NCBI RefSeq assembly: GCF_016909495.1
Contig: NZ_JAFBFW010000010.1
Span: forward strand, 1-64,000
Source of the DNA: Pantoea coffeiphila
GTDB lineage: Bacteria; Pseudomonadota; Gammaproteobacteria; Enterobacterales; Enterobacteriaceae
Length of the DNA stretch: 64,000 nt
Reading direction: 5' to 3'
Numbering within the stretch: position 1 is the first letter of the stretch; each line of letters opens with the position of its first letter. Shown in pieces: positions 42,179 through 51,967 of the stretch. A model generated the notes under the pieces. The model was not told the DNA's origin. It made no database searches and saw only the letters and a list, made by a program, of their open reading frames with translations. Made by a program: the position numbers and the translations under genes.

Positions 42179-43618
42179 TTAGCCAAACTCCTCCACCAGC
42201 GCCTTCAGTCTGGCCGCACTCGCGGCAAAACCACCTTCCGGCAAATTAGTCACCCCTAAAACCAGCCCGCAGTAAGCCGTTTTATCCTGATACCACACCG
42301 ACAGCGGTGACGGGGCCATACCGTACGCCAGCGCCGCCTTTGCAATCTGTACATCGCGCGTGCCCTGCGGCAGGGGAATAATCACCGCCAGTGCCGCACG
42401 CGACAACGCTGTAAAATGCGGCTCAAGCGCCTGTAGCAGCTCGTTAAGCCGGGCGGCATACAGCCGCTTCATCCGCCGCAGATGGCGCATGTAGTGCCCC
42501 TCATGCAGAAATTCCGCCACCGCGTTATGCAGAACGGATGACGATGCCGGAGCCAGCAGCGCCACCGTTTCCGCAAAATGCCCGGCCAGCGCGTCCGGCA
42601 CCACCAGATACCCCATACGTAGCGCCGGGCTGAGCGTTTTACTGAACGTGCCGATATGCAACACGCGCTCTGCATCCAGCGCCGCCAGGGCAGGAGCCGC
42701 CCGACCCTGCAATTGCAGTTCGCCAAGATAATCATCTTCGATAATCCAGCTATCCTGCCGCCGCGCCCAGGCCAGCAGCTCGCCGCGGCGCGCAAGCGAT
42801 AATGTCACGCCGAGCGGTGACTGCTGCCCCGGCGTCACCAGCGCCACGCGGGCGTCGTCCGCCAGCCGTATACCGTCCGCAACGGAAATTCCCTGCTCAT
42901 CTACCGGCACCGGAACCGCCTCGATTCCGGCCAGGTTCAGTGCACGGCGAGCCAGCAGATAGCCCGGATCTTCGCTCCAGGCACGCGAACCGTGCAGCCC
43001 TAACGCCAGGCAGATAATGCCCAGCGCACCGGTATAGCCATTGGTGATAATGACCTGCGAGGCCTGGCAGCGGATACCGCGCGCCAGCGACAGATAGCTC
43101 ACCAGCTCCTGACGCAGTGCCAGGCTGCCGCGCGGATCGGCATACCCCGTTGCCCCTCCGGCAATCTCCCGAACGTGACGGGCCAGAATGCGCGACCAGA
43201 CTTTGGCCGGAAAAGCATCGCTGGCAGGAGCTCCCATCTGAAAAGTCATTGGCACCACGTCAAAGGCATGGACGACATCCGCCAGCGGGGCCAGCACCGG
43301 TGCATTCTGCGGTATTGCGTGGGCGGCGGGCAGAACGGCACTGACCCAGGTTCCTGCCGCACCACGGGCCACCAGCAGCTGGCTGTCTACCAGCAAATCG
43401 TAGGCGTTGCGCACCGTACCGCGCGCAACGCCCAGCGCAACCGCCAGATCGCGGCAGGAAGGCACGCGCGATCCCGCCGGGAGGCGACCTTCCGCAATCG
43501 CCTGGGCCATCCCGGCACGAATCTGCTCCGTCAGCGAACGATCGGCATAGCGCTGCAGGCCAATCTGTTCCGCCGTCTGCACGGCAGATGGACCACTGTT
43601 TTTGTCAATTCCTGGCAC
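42179..43618 (-). CDS. MocR/PdxR-type regulator (GntR HTH fused to aminotransferase-like domain)
   Basis: 479 aa. Residues 25-100 are a GntR winged helix-turn-helix (LPAGSRVPSCRDLAVALGVARGTVRNAYDLL). Residues about 120-479 are a fold-type I aminotransferase domain with the ITNGYTGALGIIC segment and the PLP Lys region IGTFSKTLSPALRMGY. Such proteins sense PLP-linked metabolites, often to control PLP synthesis or amine use. Probable GTG start with GGGG upstream. It reads divergently from an AhpD-like gene, its likely target. Confidence 0.92.
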   Translation of the reverse strand: MPGIDKNSGPSAVQTAEQIGLQRYADRSLTEQIRAGMAQAIAEGRLPAGSRVPSCRDLAVALGVARGTVRNAYDLLVDSQLLVARGAAGTWVSAVLPAAHAIPQNAPVLAPLADVVHAFDVVPMTFQMGAPASDAFPAKVWSRILARHVREIAGGATGYADPRGSLALRQELVSYLSLARGIRCQASQVIITNGYTGALGIICLALGLHGSRAWSEDPGYLLARRALNLAGIEAVPVPVDEQGISVADGIRLADDARVALVTPGQQSPLGVTLSLARRGELLAWARRQDSWIIEDDYLGELQLQGRAAPALAALDAERVLHIGTFSKTLSPALRMGYLVVPDALAGHFAETVALLAPASSSVLHNAVAEFLHEGHYMRHLRRMKRLYAARLNELLQALEPHFTALSRAALAVIIPLPQGTRDVQIAKAALAYGMAPSPLSVWYQDKTAYCGLVLGVTNLPEGGFAASAARLKALVEEFG

Positions 43619-43711
43619 TTTTATTGCCCCATCAAACCGATGAAAATAGTCATCAGCAGCGAATGCTGTCGATCATTCACGCCAATCCCCCCTGTCTTTG
43701 GAGACACAAAT

Positions 43712-44167
43712 ATGAGCGAACGTATTGATTTTAATGCCACCTCCCCTGCCGGAATGAAGGCGCTGGGCGGCGTCTATGGTTATGTCGCGCAGTGCGGCGT
43801 GCCGATGAGCATTATCGAACTGATTTTCCTGCGCGTCTCACAAATTAACGGCTGCGCATACTGCATCGACATGCACACTAAAGCGTTACACAAAGAGGGG
43901 ATGCCGTGGGACAAAATTGTGCTCACCCAGGTCTGGCGTGAAGCAGGAAACTGGTTTTCCAGCAATGAGCAGGCGGCGCTGGCCTGGGCCGAATCCCTGA
44001 CGCTGATTGCGCAGACCAACGCACCGGACGAGGTGTATGCCCTGGTACAAAAAGAATTTAGCGAAAAAGCGATTACCGATATGACAATTGCTATCGGTTT
44101 AATGAATGCTTATAACCGTCTGGCCATAAGCCACCGCAAGCTACCAGACAGCGCCCCTCGTAATTAA
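43712..44167 (+). CDS. carboxymuconolactone decarboxylase / AhpD-like family protein
   Basis: 151 aa, an all-helical family member with the AhpD-type redox motif CAYCIDMH (residues about 48-55), which makes a thiol peroxidase-like or decarboxylase role possible. GGAG lies eight bases before the ATG. Divergent from a MocR-type regulator 93 bp away; this regulator-plus-CMD pair is common in proteobacteria. The substrate is unknown. Confidence 0.9.
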   Translation: MSERIDFNATSPAGMKALGGVYGYVAQCGVPMSIIELIFLRVSQINGCAYCIDMHTKALHKEGMPWDKIVLTQVWREAGNWFSSNEQAALAWAESLTLIAQTNAPDEVYALVQKEFSEKAITDMTIAIGLMNAYNRLAISHRKLPDSAPRN

Positions 44168-44479
44168 TCCATCCTTCTCAGCCATTTACCCCTCATCTCC
44201 TGCTGGTATTGCGGGCCGCTCAACGGCCCGTATAAATGTTACTAATTTCCGCTCATGAATCATTCTCATTTTTAATCTTTAAACACTTTTTTAATTAGCC
44301 CGTAACAATGGTATATTTCTGATACTTCCTAAAAGTGATTAAACTTGCAGCAAAAAATGCGGGTGGAATCTTTTAGCATTCCTGAATTAGCGCAATAACT
44401 TCACTGGTTCAGAGATATATCGGGTCTGTTTTACCTGCTTAACATGTTGAATTAATTCAGCATACGGAGATGTATCCTC
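44168..44479. other. 312-bp intergenic region before mqo
   Basis: Holds a terminator-like hairpin CGGGCCG-CTCAA-CGGCCCG (44212-44230) for the AhpD-like gene, then AT-rich promoter sequence for mqo. A stretch near 44256-44273 (TGAATCATTCTCATTTTTA) resembles a degenerate Fur box. No gene seen. Confidence 0.5.
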
Positions 44480-46084
44480 ATGCGTAAAATGGCAGTACTT
44501 CTGGCGGGTCTGGGTTTAACCAGTAAAGCCGCTGTAGAAGACGAGAAGCACGTTGATGTCTTACTGATCGGTGGTGGAGTGATGAGCGCCACGCTTGGTA
44601 CCTACCTGCAAGAGCTGGAGCCGAACTGGCGCATCAGCATGGTAGAGCGTCTCGATGCAGTCGCCGAAGAGAGTTCCAACGGCTGGAATAATGCCGGGAC
44701 GGGACACTCAGCGCTGATGGAACTGAATTACACTCCGGAAAATGCCGATGGATCGATCGACATTAAGAAAGCGGTAGAAATTAACGAAGCGTTCCAGATT
44801 TCCCGCCGTTTCTGGGCACACCAGGTTGAACGTGGCGTATTGCGCGATCCGCGCAGCTTCATTACCAGCGTGCCGCATATCAGCTTTGTCTGGGGCGACG
44901 ATAACGTCAGCTTCCTGAAACGTCGCTATGCGGCGCTGCAAAACTGCAGCCTGTTCCGCGGTATGGAGTACTCAGAAGACGCTGAACAAATTAAACAGTG
45001 GGTGCCGCTGGTGATGGAAGGCCGCGAGCAGGGGCAGAAAGTTGCCGCTACCCGTATTCCTATCGGCACCGACGTCAACTTCGGTGAAGTCACCCGCCAG
45101 CTGGTCACCTCGCTGAAGAAGAACCCGAACTTTAGCCTGAAAAATCGCCACGAAGTGCGCAAGGTTCATCGTAACAGCGACGGCAGCTGGAACGTGACCG
45201 TGGCCGATCTGAACAACGACGGCAAGCAGGACACCATTCGCGCTAAATATGTCTTTATCGGTGCCGGTGGTGCGGCGCTGACGCTGTTACAGGAATCCGC
45301 AATTCCTGAAATGAAAAACTATGCAGGCTTCCCGGTAGGTGGCGAGTTTCTCGTTAGCGAAAACCCGGAAGTGGTGAAGCGCCATCTGGCGAAGGTGTAC
45401 GGCAAAGCGTCCGTTGGTGCACCGCCGATGTCCGTTCCGCACCTGGATGCCCGCACACTGGACGGCAAGCCGGTTCTGCTGTTCGGTCCATTTGCTACCT
45501 TCTCCACCAAGTTCCTCAAGCAGGGTTCCCTGTGGGATATGTTTGGCTCTATTACGCCATCGAACCTGATGCCGATGATGCGCGTGGGGATGGATAACTT
45601 CGATCTGGTGAAATATCTGGTCGGTCAGGTGCTGCTCAGCGCTGACGATCGCCACAAGGCGCTGTGCGAATACTTCCCGGACGCGCGTAAAGAGGACTGG
45701 CGACTGGTGAAAGCCGGTCAGCGCGTGCAGATCATTGAGAAAGATGCCAAAAAAGGCGGCGTGCTGAAGCTGGGCACCGAAGTGGTCACCTCGCAGGACG
45801 GCACCATTTCCGCACTGCTGGGCGCATCGCCGGGTGCCTCAACGGCGGCGCCGATCATGCTGGACCTGATGAGCAAAGTGTTCAAAGAGCAGATGGCATC
45901 GTCAGACTGGCAGAGCAAACTGAAGGCGATTATCCCGTTCTATGGCCAGAAGCTGAACGGCAACGTGGCCGCGACGGAGAAGGAACTGGCGGACACCAGC
46001 CGCATCCTGCAGCTGGACTACGCGCCAATGACCTCTGCCAATGATGAAAACAGCGAGCAGGCGGCGGAAGTCGTCGGTAAGTAA
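44480..46084 (+). CDS. mqo: malate:quinone oxidoreductase
   Basis: Peripheral membrane FAD enzyme that oxidises malate and reduces quinone, bypassing NAD malate dehydrogenase. The protein is 534 aa. The N-terminal FAD motif is [17 protein letters not shown], then [22 protein letters not shown], and near the C-terminus [18 protein letters not shown] precedes the ATG by ten bases. Single-gene unit with its own terminator. In the accessory block between tpiA and cdh. Confidence 0.97.
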   Translation: MRKMAVLLAGLGLTSKAAVEDEKHVDVLLIGGGVMSATLGTYLQELEPNWRISMVERLDAVAEESSNGWNNAGTGHSALMELNYTPENADGSIDIKKAVEINEAFQISRRFWAHQVERGVLRDPRSFITSVPHISFVWGDDNVSFLKRRYAALQNCSLFRGMEYSEDAEQIKQWVPLVMEGREQGQKVAATRIPIGTDVNFGEVTRQLVTSLKKNPNFSLKNRHEVRKVHRNSDGSWNVTVADLNNDGKQDTIRAKYVFIGAGGAALTLLQESAIPEMKNYAGFPVGGEFLVSENPEVVKRHLAKVYGKASVGAPPMSVPHLDARTLDGKPVLLFGPFATFSTKFLKQGSLWDMFGSITPSNLMPMMRVGMDNFDLVKYLVGQVLLSADDRHKALCEYFPDARKEDWRLVKAGQRVQIIEKDAKKGGVLKLGTEVVTSQDGTISALLGASPGASTAAPIMLDLMSKVFKEQMASSDWQSKLKAIIPFYGQKLNGNVAATEKELADTSRILQLDYAPMTSANDENSEQAAEVVGK

Positions 46085-46130
46085 TCGCAGGATGGGGAAA
46101 CCCATGCGCCAACGGGCGATTTGAAAACGA

Positions 46131-46156
46131 AAAAAAGGCGGATATCCGCCTTTTTT
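46131..46156. terminator. bidirectional terminator after mqo
   Basis: A6-GGCGGATATCCGCC-T6, a perfect 26-bp palindrome between convergent genes. Confidence 0.93.
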
Positions 46157-46176
46157 CTTGCGCTAAATTCGAGGAA

Positions 46177-46764
46177 CTAAGCCAGCTGGATAGCTTCCAC
46201 CAGCATCCACAGCGTCGTTGCCAGCAGCGACAGCGCCATGATGGTGTTAAACAGCTGTAGCTTCCACGGCACCTGCAGATGCTTACCCAGCCGATCGCCC
46301 ATCATCGCCCACACCAGGATGCACGGCAGATTCAGCACCATAAAGCCGACCATCACCGCCAGAATACTGCTGTTGACGGTGTACATCAGCGCCACGTTGG
46401 TTGCCATCAGCCAGGCTTTCGGGTTCACCGCCTGAAACAGCGCGCCGCCAATCATCGTCATCGGACGCGCTTTACCACGCAGTTCCGGCGCGCCGGAACG
46501 GAAGATTTTCCACGATAGCCACAGCAGATAGCCGCAGCCCAGCAGCGTCAGCGGCAGGCGGATTGCTCCCATCCACGTCAGCAGGACTTCCAGCAGCGCA
46601 CCGGCCAGTGCGGTCTGTAAGCCACAGCCCAGCATAATCCCGGTGACCATCGGCAGAGTACGGCGCATACCAAAATTGACCCCGGAGGTCGCCAGCATCA
46701 GGTTGTTAGGGCCTGGGGTAATCGACATAACGGTGACATAGCTGACAAAAGAGAGATCGAGCAT
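46177..46764 (-). CDS. LysE/RhtB family amino acid exporter
   Basis: 195 aa with about six hydrophobic segments and the family motif ITPGPNNLMLATSGVNFGMRR near the N-terminus. Probably exports an amino acid or derivative; the substrate is not predictable. Divergent from a MocR-type regulator across a region of palindromes, so that regulator probably controls it. Confidence 0.93.
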   Translation of the reverse strand: MLDLSFVSYVTVMSITPGPNNLMLATSGVNFGMRRTLPMVTGIMLGCGLQTALAGALLEVLLTWMGAIRLPLTLLGCGYLLWLSWKIFRSGAPELRGKARPMTMIGGALFQAVNPKAWLMATNVALMYTVNSSILAVMVGFMVLNLPCILVWAMMGDRLGKHLQVPWKLQLFNTIMALSLLATTLWMLVEAIQLA

Positions 46765-46785
46765 AAGAGAGTTCCTACATTCCGG

Positions 46786-46885
46786 GTGAATACAACCAGT
46801 GTATTCACTCTGTCATGATGGTAACAGATGCAGAAAAACAGTATTGTTATGGGTACAAAGTGATTTAAGTTATCACTGTACCCAT
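46786..46885. promoter_or_regulatory. two inverted repeats between the LysE exporter and MocR regulator genes
   Basis: GTGAATAC (46786-46793) with GTATTCAC (46801-46808), and ATGGGTACA (46849-46857) with TGTACCCAT (46877-46885) enclosing AGTGAT/ATCACT. GGTAC-type motifs are typical of MocR-family sites. Probably the operators for the divergent pair; which repeat binds what is inference. Confidence 0.6.
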
Positions 46886-46902
46886 CCGTTGAGGAGCGAT
46901 CT

Positions 46903-48357
46903 GTGTCCATTACCGAACCGCAGGCAACGCTGTACCATAATCTGGCCGAAACGCTGGCCGCCGCGATCCAGCAGGGTACGTTTATGCCCGGTAGCCGACT
47001 GCCCGCCATCCGCCGCTGCGCGGCCAGCCATCAGGTCAGCGTTAATACCGTGCTGACCGCCTACGGCATTCTGGAAGATCGCGGCCTGATTGAAGCGCGG
47101 CCGCAGTCCGGTTACTACGTGCGCGATGCGCTCCCTTCGCTGACCTACCAGTCTCCACCGCGCAGCAGCGTACGCTCGCCGGGGAGTAAAAAACTCGACC
47201 TGATCGATGCCGTTTTTGCCGCGCAGAACCATGCCGACTACACCAATATCTCGCTGGCCTGCCCGCAGAACAGCGACTTTTTCCCCACGGCAAAAATCAG
47301 CCGCATCATGGCCTCACTGCTGCGCCGTGAACCCGACCTGATTGGCCGCTACGCCCTGCCGCCGGGCAGCCTGCGCCTGCGTCGGGAAATCGCCCGCCGC
47401 TCAATGGATTTGGGTATTCGCATCAGCACGGACGACGTAACGCTCACCCACGGCTGTATGGAAGCACTCCAGCTGGCGCTGCGCGCGGTTACCCAGCCCG
47501 GCGACTGCGTTGGGCTGGAAACGCCGACCTACTTTTACCTCTTTCCACTGCTCGCCAGCTTAGGGCTTAAGGTGCTGGAGATCCCCACCGATCCCCAGCT
47601 CGGGCTGTCTCTGGATGCGCTGGAGCTGATGCTGCAGGAGCGGCGCATTCAGGCGATTATCGCCATGCCGAACGCGCAGAACCCACTGGGCAGCAGCATG
47701 ACGCTGGAAGGGAAAAAGCGGCTGGCGCGACTGGTGAATCAGTACGAAGTACCGCTGCTGGAAGATGGCCTGTATGCCGAACTGCAGTTCTGCTGGCCGC
47801 TGACGCCTGCGGTGAAAGCCTTTGATGAAAACGGCTGGGTGCTGTACTGCAGCAGCTTTACCAAAACGGTGGCACCCGACTTCCATCTCGGCTGGATTGC
47901 CGCCGGCCGTTTCAGCCAGGAGCTGGCACGGCTTAAATCCGTTTCCTCGCTGGCAGAATCGCGCCTGCTGTCGGAAACGCTGGGGATTTTTCTGGAGTCC
48001 GGTGGCTACGATCACCATCTGCGCTCGCTGCGCCGCCGCTATGCCGCCCAGCTGGAGGAGGCGCGCGGTATCATCGCCCGCCATTTCCCGCACGGAACGC
48101 GCGCCACCCGCCCCAGCGGAGGGTTTGTCTTTTGGGTTGAGCTGCCTGGCAATATCGACAGCGTTGAGCTGTTCCACAGGCTGCTGCAGGAGAAAATCTG
48201 CCTGACGCCCGGCGCGCTTTACACGCTGAGCGAGCGCTGTAATAACGCTCTGCGGCTCTCCTGCTGCTACCCGTTTAATGAGCGCTACATCTGGGCGCTA
48301 CAGCGCAGCGGTGCCGTGGCCTGTGAAATGAGCGGCATTGCGGCTGGCGTGGCGTAA
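46903..48357 (+). CDS. MocR-type regulator (GntR HTH plus aminotransferase-like domain)
   Basis: 484 aa. N-terminal GntR helix-turn-helix (FMPGSRLPAIRRCAASHQVSVNTVLTAYGIL, about residues 27-57), then an aminotransferase fold with LTHGCMEALQLALRAV, NAQNPLG and the PLP Lys in YCSSFTKTVAPDFHLGW. GTG start with GAGGAG six bases upstream. Divergent from the LysE-type exporter. Confidence 0.93.
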   Translation: MSITEPQATLYHNLAETLAAAIQQGTFMPGSRLPAIRRCAASHQVSVNTVLTAYGILEDRGLIEARPQSGYYVRDALPSLTYQSPPRSSVRSPGSKKLDLIDAVFAAQNHADYTNISLACPQNSDFFPTAKISRIMASLLRREPDLIGRYALPPGSLRLRREIARRSMDLGIRISTDDVTLTHGCMEALQLALRAVTQPGDCVGLETPTYFYLFPLLASLGLKVLEIPTDPQLGLSLDALELMLQERRIQAIIAMPNAQNPLGSSMTLEGKKRLARLVNQYEVPLLEDGLYAELQFCWPLTPAVKAFDENGWVLYCSSFTKTVAPDFHLGWIAAGRFSQELARLKSVSSLAESRLLSETLGIFLESGGYDHHLRSLRRRYAAQLEEARGIIARHFPHGTRATRPSGGFVFWVELPGNIDSVELFHRLLQEKICLTPGALYTLSERCNNALRLSCCYPFNERYIWALQRSGAVACEMSGIAAGVA

Positions 48358-48360
48358 AAA

Positions 48361-48984
48361 CTATGGCGTACCGTTGCGACCCCAGGCTGCATAGCCCTTA
48401 CGCGCGGTCAGGCGCTCGTAGTAGGCCCGAACGGCAGGAAACTCCGCGTGTTCAAGCGGGGTTTCATACCAGCGATTAACCGACAGGCCAACCGGGATGT
48501 CTGCCAGTGAGAAGTTGTCCCCGGATACGTAAGCTCCGGTTTTCTCCAGCTGCTGGTTGAGTATCCCCATGGTGTATTCCCAGCCCTTGCAGGCCGCCGC
48601 CAGTAAGGTTGGGTCCTGATGTGCAGGGGAATGGCGAACCAGCGACATAAACGCATAGCGCCAGGCGGTGTTAAGTTCGGTAGCCTGCCAGTCAATCCAC
48701 TGGTCTACGCGCGCACGCTGTCGGGGATTTTGCGGGTAGAGCCATTCGCCCCCATAGGCATTCGCCAGGTAGCGGATAATGGTGTTGGATTCCCACAGGA
48801 TAAAATCATCGTCCAGAATAACCGGAATGAGCGCGTTCGGATTCAGCGCTTTAAACGCCTCTTCCTTCGGCGACTGAAAACCCTCGCCCCACTCTTCACG
48901 TTCAAAGGGGATACCTAATTCATCACAGATCCACAGTACTTTTCTGACATTGATCGAAGACGCTCTTCCCAGTATTTTCAGCAT
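48361..48984 (-). CDS. glutathione S-transferase family protein
   Basis: 207 aa. N-terminal thioredoxin-like domain with [14 protein letters not shown] (active-site Ser region) and [14 protein letters not shown], the typical Pro-Val-Ile glutathione-binding turn, then an all-helical C-terminal domain. I chose the ATG at 48984, which has GGAA seven bases before it. Its end abuts the MocR gene end. Confidence 0.92.
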   Translation of the reverse strand: MLKILGRASSINVRKVLWICDELGIPFEREEWGEGFQSPKEEAFKALNPNALIPVILDDDFILWESNTIIRYLANAYGGEWLYPQNPRQRARVDQWIDWQATELNTAWRYAFMSLVRHSPAHQDPTLLAAACKGWEYTMGILNQQLEKTGAYVSGDNFSLADIPVGLSVNRWYETPLEHAEFPAVRAYYERLTARKGYAAWGRNGTP

Positions 48985-49112
48985 AATATGTTCCATTTTT
49001 TATCTGATATTATCTAGTAATAGCCATAATCAACGAGGCTGACAACCCCTGTGATAAATCATCGCACTACGTGGTCAGTCCCCATGGAAATCTTCCGGTT
49101 ACAGGTATTGTT

Positions 49113-49964
49113 ATGACGCAGCTACGCCCTTTTAAACAGGTTGATGTTTTTACTTCCACGCCGTTTAACGGTAATCCACTGGCGGTCATTATGGATGCCG
49201 ACGGCCTGAGCGATGAGCAGATGCAGACCATCGCGCGCTGGACCAATCTTTCCGAAACTACCTTTGTTTTACCGGCAACCGAACCGGCGGCAGATTACCG
49301 CGTGCGTATTTTCACCCCGGACATGGAGCTGCCGTTTGCCGGGCATCCTACGCTGGGCACGGCGCACGCATTGCTGGAGTCCGGTATTTCGCTGAATCAG
49401 CCGCAGCAGATCGTGCAGCAGTGCGGCGTCGGTCTGGTGAAGATCCGCATCGCCGATGACGGCGCGCTGGCGTTCGCCTCGCCGGAGGCAGTGCTGACAC
49501 CGTTTAGCGATGCGCCCATTTCCAGCGCGCTGAACAGCGATAAGCTGGAAGAGCAGCTGCCGGTGATGGTGGTCGATATGGGTATTCGCTGGCTGCTGGT
49601 GCCAATGAAGTCGGCGGAAGCGGTGCTGGAGATCAAACCGGACGCCGTCGAGTTTGCCCGGCTGATTAAGAAATCCAACGTGAACGGGGTAATGCCGTTT
49701 GGACCACTCAAAGGCGTCGCTGATGGCTATGAGGTGCGTGGCCTGCTGATTGAACAAGGTTCCCTGACGGAAGATCCGGTGACCGGCAGCGCGAACGCGT
49801 GCCTGGCACGCTATTTCCAGGCACGCGGCGTGGAGCTGGACTATCTGGTTCATCAGGGAACCGCCATCCAGCGTGCGGGAAGAGTGACCGTGACCTACGC
49901 CAGCGACGGCGTGTGGATTGGTGGCCAGACGGTCACGGTGCTGGATGGAGCCATCAGACTGTAA
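49113..49964 (+). CDS. PhzF-family isomerase/epimerase
   Basis: 283 aa, with the two-fold PhzF fold: VFTSTPFNGNPLAVI at the N-terminus, catalytic Glu in TNLSETTFV, GHPTLGTAHALLE, and the C-terminal half starting about residue 150 with LTEDPVTGSANACLA. Family members isomerise dihydro-hydroxyanthranilate or related compounds; phenazine synthesis is not implied since no other phz gene is present. Divergent from the GST gene. Confidence 0.92.
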   Translation: MTQLRPFKQVDVFTSTPFNGNPLAVIMDADGLSDEQMQTIARWTNLSETTFVLPATEPAADYRVRIFTPDMELPFAGHPTLGTAHALLESGISLNQPQQIVQQCGVGLVKIRIADDGALAFASPEAVLTPFSDAPISSALNSDKLEEQLPVMVVDMGIRWLLVPMKSAEAVLEIKPDAVEFARLIKKSNVNGVMPFGPLKGVADGYEVRGLLIEQGSLTEDPVTGSANACLARYFQARGVELDYLVHQGTAIQRAGRVTVTYASDGVWIGGQTVTVLDGAIRL

Positions 49965-49982
49965 GGCAGTCGCAGGCGATTC

Positions 49983-50126
<144 letters not shown>

Positions 50127-50139
50127 GCAATCAGGCGAA

Positions 50140-50898
50140 TTACAGGAACATCCCGCCTGACGCTTCGATGCGTTGGCCGTTAACCCAGCGGCACTCTTCG
50201 CTCAACAGAGCGGCAACGGCGTTGCCGATATCATCAGGCAGGCCAACGCGGCCCAGCGCGGTTTGCGCAGCAATCGCTGCATTCATTGCCGCATCATCAC
50301 GCACCCGACCCCCGCCAAAATCTGTCTCAATCGCACCGGGAGCAAGAATGTTGACCGCAATACCGCGAGCCCCCAGCTCTTTGGCCTGATAACGTGTCAG
50401 TACCTCCATCGCACCTTTGACCGCCGCGTAAGCGCCGGAGCCCGGCAGCGTAAAGCGCGCCAGCCCGCTGGACACATTCAGAATGCGCCCGCCGTCGGTA
50501 ATCAGCGGCAGCAGCTTCTGAGTGAGGAAGAAAGGCCCCTTAAAATGCACGTTCACCAGCTGGTCAAACTGTGCTTCGGTCGTGTCGACAAACGGCGTAT
50601 AGAGGCCGGTTCCTGCATTGTTGAATAAGTAATCAAAGCTGTCGCGCTGCCATACTTTTTGCAGCGTTTCCCGCCCGCGTCCGGCAAAGGCATCAAAGCT
50701 GCTGCTATCGCCCACATCCAGCTGTAGCGCCACTGCGCGCGCACCCAGAGCCTGGATTTTCGTGACAACCGCCTGCGCTTCCTGCTCTTTACTGTGCCAG
50801 GTCAGAATGATATCAATCCCCTTTTCCGCCAGTTTTAACGCTGCATTCTGGCCTAAACCGCGGCTGCCGCCGGTGATCAGTGCAATTTTCTCGCTCAT
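50140..50898 (-). CDS. short-chain dehydrogenase/reductase
   Basis: 252 aa. NAD(P)-binding TGGSRGLG near the N-terminus, NNAG motif, catalytic Ser (LNVSSG) and YAAVK, and C-terminal RWVNGQRIEASGG. Start MSEKIALI at 50898 with GGAG upstream. Divergent from a LysR gene whose product probably controls it. Its 3' end lies just outside the inverted repeat with the microsatellite. Confidence 0.94.
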   Translation of the reverse strand: MSEKIALITGGSRGLGQNAALKLAEKGIDIILTWHSKEQEAQAVVTKIQALGARAVALQLDVGDSSSFDAFAGRGRETLQKVWQRDSFDYLFNNAGTGLYTPFVDTTEAQFDQLVNVHFKGPFFLTQKLLPLITDGGRILNVSSGLARFTLPGSGAYAAVKGAMEVLTRYQAKELGARGIAVNILAPGAIETDFGGGRVRDDAAMNAAIAAQTALGRVGLPDDIGNAVAALLSEECRWVNGQRIEASGGMFL

Positions 50899-51013
50899 TT
50901 GTTTCTCCAGGGAGTGGGCTGTGGACAAAAAACAAGATATTACTGCTCTGATGAACTATAAATAGCGTTAACTACGCTTCACTGTTCCATTAACAACAAC
51001 AATAAGAGAAAAA

Positions 51014-51913
51014 ATGGATAAAATACACACAATGAAAGTGTTTGTACGCGTGGCGGAAATGCAGAGTTTTACCCGCGCTGCAGAGAGCCTGGGACTGCCC
51101 AAAGGCAGCCTGTCGCGCCAGATCCAGGCGCTGGAAAACAGCCTTGGTTCACGCCTTCTGCACCGAACGACGCGGCGGGTGCAGCTGACACAGGATGGTC
51201 AGATTTACTTCGAACGCTGCCGTGATGTGCTGGCCACGCTGGAAGAGATGGATTCGATGTTCCAGCACGATCCGGCCACGCTCAGCGGTCGGCTGCGGGT
51301 AGACATGCCGGTCAGCCTCGCCAGCGGCTATCTCATCCCGCTGCTCCCCGAATTTCTTCAGCACTACCCCGGAATTGAACTGGAGCTGAGCAGCAGCGAT
51401 CGCCGGGTAGATGTGGTACGAGAGGGCTTCGACTGTGTCGTTCGCGTGGGGATTTTAGAAGATTCCGGGCTGGTCGCACGGCCGCTGGGCCATCTTCCGC
51501 TGATTAACTGCGCCAGTCCTGACTATCTTGCACGCTTCGGTACACCGGAATCCCTGAAGGATTTGTCCCAGCATGCGATGGTTCACTACAGCCAGCAGCT
51601 CGGTGTGCAGTCGGGCGGCTTTGAATATTTTGATGGTAAAACGACCACGCTGATCAAAACCGGCGGTGCCGTCACCGTGAACAGTACGGAAACCTACCGC
51701 TCGGCCTGCCTGGCCGGTCTGGGCATTATTCAGGTACCGAGCGTTGGCGTGCAGAGCGCGCTGAAAGAAAAAAAACTGGTGGAGATTTTGCCACACTTCC
51801 CGGCATGCCCGATGCAGCTGTCGCTGCTCTGGCCGCATCGTCGTAATCAGGCACGGCGGGTTCAGGTGTTCATTGAATGGCTGAGCCAGGCACTGAAGCG
51901 CTACGTTGCCTGA
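51014..51913 (+). CDS. LysR-family regulator, YhjC-like
   Basis: 299 aa: N-terminal HTH (SFTRAAESLGLPKGSLSRQIQALE) and effector domain, resembling E. coli YhjC across its length (LELSSSDRRVDVVREGFDCVVRVG). In E. coli yhjC is also next to yhjD, as here. Divergent from the SDR gene, so it probably controls it. Confidence 0.9.
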   Translation: MDKIHTMKVFVRVAEMQSFTRAAESLGLPKGSLSRQIQALENSLGSRLLHRTTRRVQLTQDGQIYFERCRDVLATLEEMDSMFQHDPATLSGRLRVDMPVSLASGYLIPLLPEFLQHYPGIELELSSSDRRVDVVREGFDCVVRVGILEDSGLVARPLGHLPLINCASPDYLARFGTPESLKDLSQHAMVHYSQQLGVQSGGFEYFDGKTTTLIKTGGAVTVNSTETYRSACLAGLGIIQVPSVGVQSALKEKKLVEILPHFPACPMQLSLLWPHRRNQARRVQVFIEWLSQALKRYVA

Positions 51914-51967
51914 CTGGCAGGCTATAATTTGCAATTAAACGTTAATCAAAAGGATAGAGAAGGATTC

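Noticed and set aside
44256..44273. Fur-box-like sequence upstream of mqo
   Set aside because: Match to the 7-1-7 consensus is poor and the region is generally AT-rich.
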